Shown here in pieces: positions 5,408 to 5,865 of a DNA stretch of 5,865 nucleotides. Position 1 is the first letter of the stretch, and each line of letters begins with the position of its first letter. Made by a program: the position numbers and the translations under genes. The notes beneath the pieces were generated by a model. That model had not been told where the DNA came from. It worked only from the letters and a program-made list of their open reading frames with translations, and did no database searches. This stretch comes from Solirubrobacterales bacterium (GTDB lineage: Bacteria > Actinomycetota > Thermoleophilia > Solirubrobacterales > Solirubrobacteraceae). The stretch spans positions 1-5,865 of the forward strand of contig JAPLCH010000111.1 in NCBI GenBank assembly GCA_026392325.1, in the 5' to 3' direction.

Positions 5408-5420
5408 GCCCCTTCGGGGT
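5408..5420 (-). terminator. Short hairpin between the small ORF and cysN
   Basis: CCCC (5409-5412) and GGGG (5416-5419) pair around a TTC loop, with a possible outer G-U pair. The hairpin lies nine bases beyond the cysN stop and seven after the small ORF stop, so it could help end both convergent transcripts. On the minus strand it is followed by a short CTTTAT run. The stem is short, so the call is weak. Confidence 0.35.
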
Positions 5421-5428
5421 GGCACCGC

Positions 5429-5865
5429 TCAGTCGGTCTCAGTGATCAGGACTGAGCCGACTGTTTCGTTGGTGGATGGGTCGATCAGGATCGCAGCACC
5501 AGTCAGACGGTTAACGCTGAACAGATCTAACGCGATTGCCTCCGCTAGCTTGAAGCGGACTGAACCGATCGAGTTGAGATCCAGTTGGCTGGGTGCTGAA
5601 GTGCGATCGCCAGCGATGACGTCGAGTGAGTTGACGAGTTCCTCTGCCCTTACCGCGACCGTGTTGGTGTGCGCCTTGAGCAAGAGCCGAGACTTGGCTA
5701 CGAGTGGCTTCTCCGACATCCAGCAAACGTCCCCGCTGAGCCCACGAGTTACCGAGGCTGACCGGGCCACGGAGCAGAGAATGTTGCCCCTTGAGATATC
5801 GAGGTCGTCCTCGAGGCGGATCGCAACTGAAGTTGGGGCAGAAGCCTCGCCTAGGTCGGATCCCA
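5429..5865 (-). CDS. cysN: Sulfate adenylyltransferase large subunit, C-terminal part
   Basis: The frame is open from the window edge to a TGA at 5431-5429 and gives the last 144 residues. CysN is the GTPase subunit of ATP sulfurylase: with CysD it makes adenosine 5'-phosphosulfate from ATP and sulfate, the first step of sulfate assimilation in the cytoplasm. The visible part is the C-terminal beta-barrel region, recognised by IRLEDDLDISRGNIL (visible residues 15-29), GDVCWMSEKPL, LDLNSIGSVRF and VNRLTGAAILIDPSTNETVG near the end, each of which has a close counterpart in CysN proteins. The GTPase domain lies outside the window. The protein ends in ...LITETD with no APS kinase domain, so it is a CysN and not a CysNC fusion. 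A GTG at 5770 is an internal valine, since the homologous sequence continues upstream. cysD would be expected next to it, beyond the right edge. Confidence 0.93.
   Translation of the reverse strand, partial: GSDLGEASAPTSVAIRLEDDLDISRGNILCSVARSASVTRGLSGDVCWMSEKPLVAKSRLLLKAHTNTVAVRAEELVNSLDVIAGDRTSAPSQLDLNSIGSVRFKLAEAIALDLFSVNRLTGAAILIDPSTNETVGSVLITETD

Noticed and set aside
5768..5770. GTG at 5770 as the start of a 113-residue protein
   Set aside because: The frame stays open to the window edge, and the upstream residues (IRLEDDLDISRGNIL) match CysN, so this is an internal valine.
1..5865. CRISPR arrays, tRNA or rRNA genes, IS elements
   Set aside because: No regularly spaced repeats, no tRNA-like fold noticed, no transposase sequence or terminal repeats with target duplications.

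Overview
The window looks like a chromosomal segment of a high-GC Gram-positive bacterium, most likely an actinomycetote. Three things point that way: the strongly GC-biased third codon positions of the large gene, the GC-rich hairpins without T-tracts, and a probable leaderless start at hipB. The coiled-coil secreted protein at the left edge resembles wall hydrolases I associate with soil actinomycetes of the Solirubrobacterales type, but that is an impression and not a placement.

Layout. (1) 1-203, minus: the N-terminus of a secreted coiled-coil protein, probably a cell-wall hydrolase, cut by the window edge. (2) 204-443: intergenic, with an imperfect hairpin at 285-315. (3) 444-1969, minus: a complete hipB-hipA toxin-antitoxin operon. 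The stop of hipB and the start of hipA share one base (TAATG). A promoter with a 17-bp spacer overlaps an inverted repeat just before hipB, which suggests autoregulation and a leaderless message. (4) 2032-2292, minus: two very short in-frame ORFs separated by one TGA, possibly a broken gene or two coupled small genes, next to a 50-bp AT-rich patch. (5) 2293-2868: about 575 bp without a convincing gene. (6) 2969-4975, plus: a large secreted protein with a signal peptide, an Ig/PKD-like domain and a C-terminal DUF6345-type domain carrying a Gly-His-Gly and a Ser-Cys motif. It is followed by a strong 13-bp hairpin. (7) 5012-5428: intergenic, with two good hairpins and a 24-codon ORF that has the best ribosome binding site in the window. 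(8) 5429-5865, minus: the C-terminal 144 codons of cysN, cut by the window edge.

The genes do not form one pathway. cysN (sulfate assimilation) and the wall-hydrolase-like gene look like resident genes. hipBA with the broken small ORFs and the AT-rich patch looks like an accessory insertion. The secreted DUF6345 protein stands alone under its own promoter. Its C-terminal domain, possibly a clan-CD-like cysteine peptidase, is the most interesting undescribed function here.
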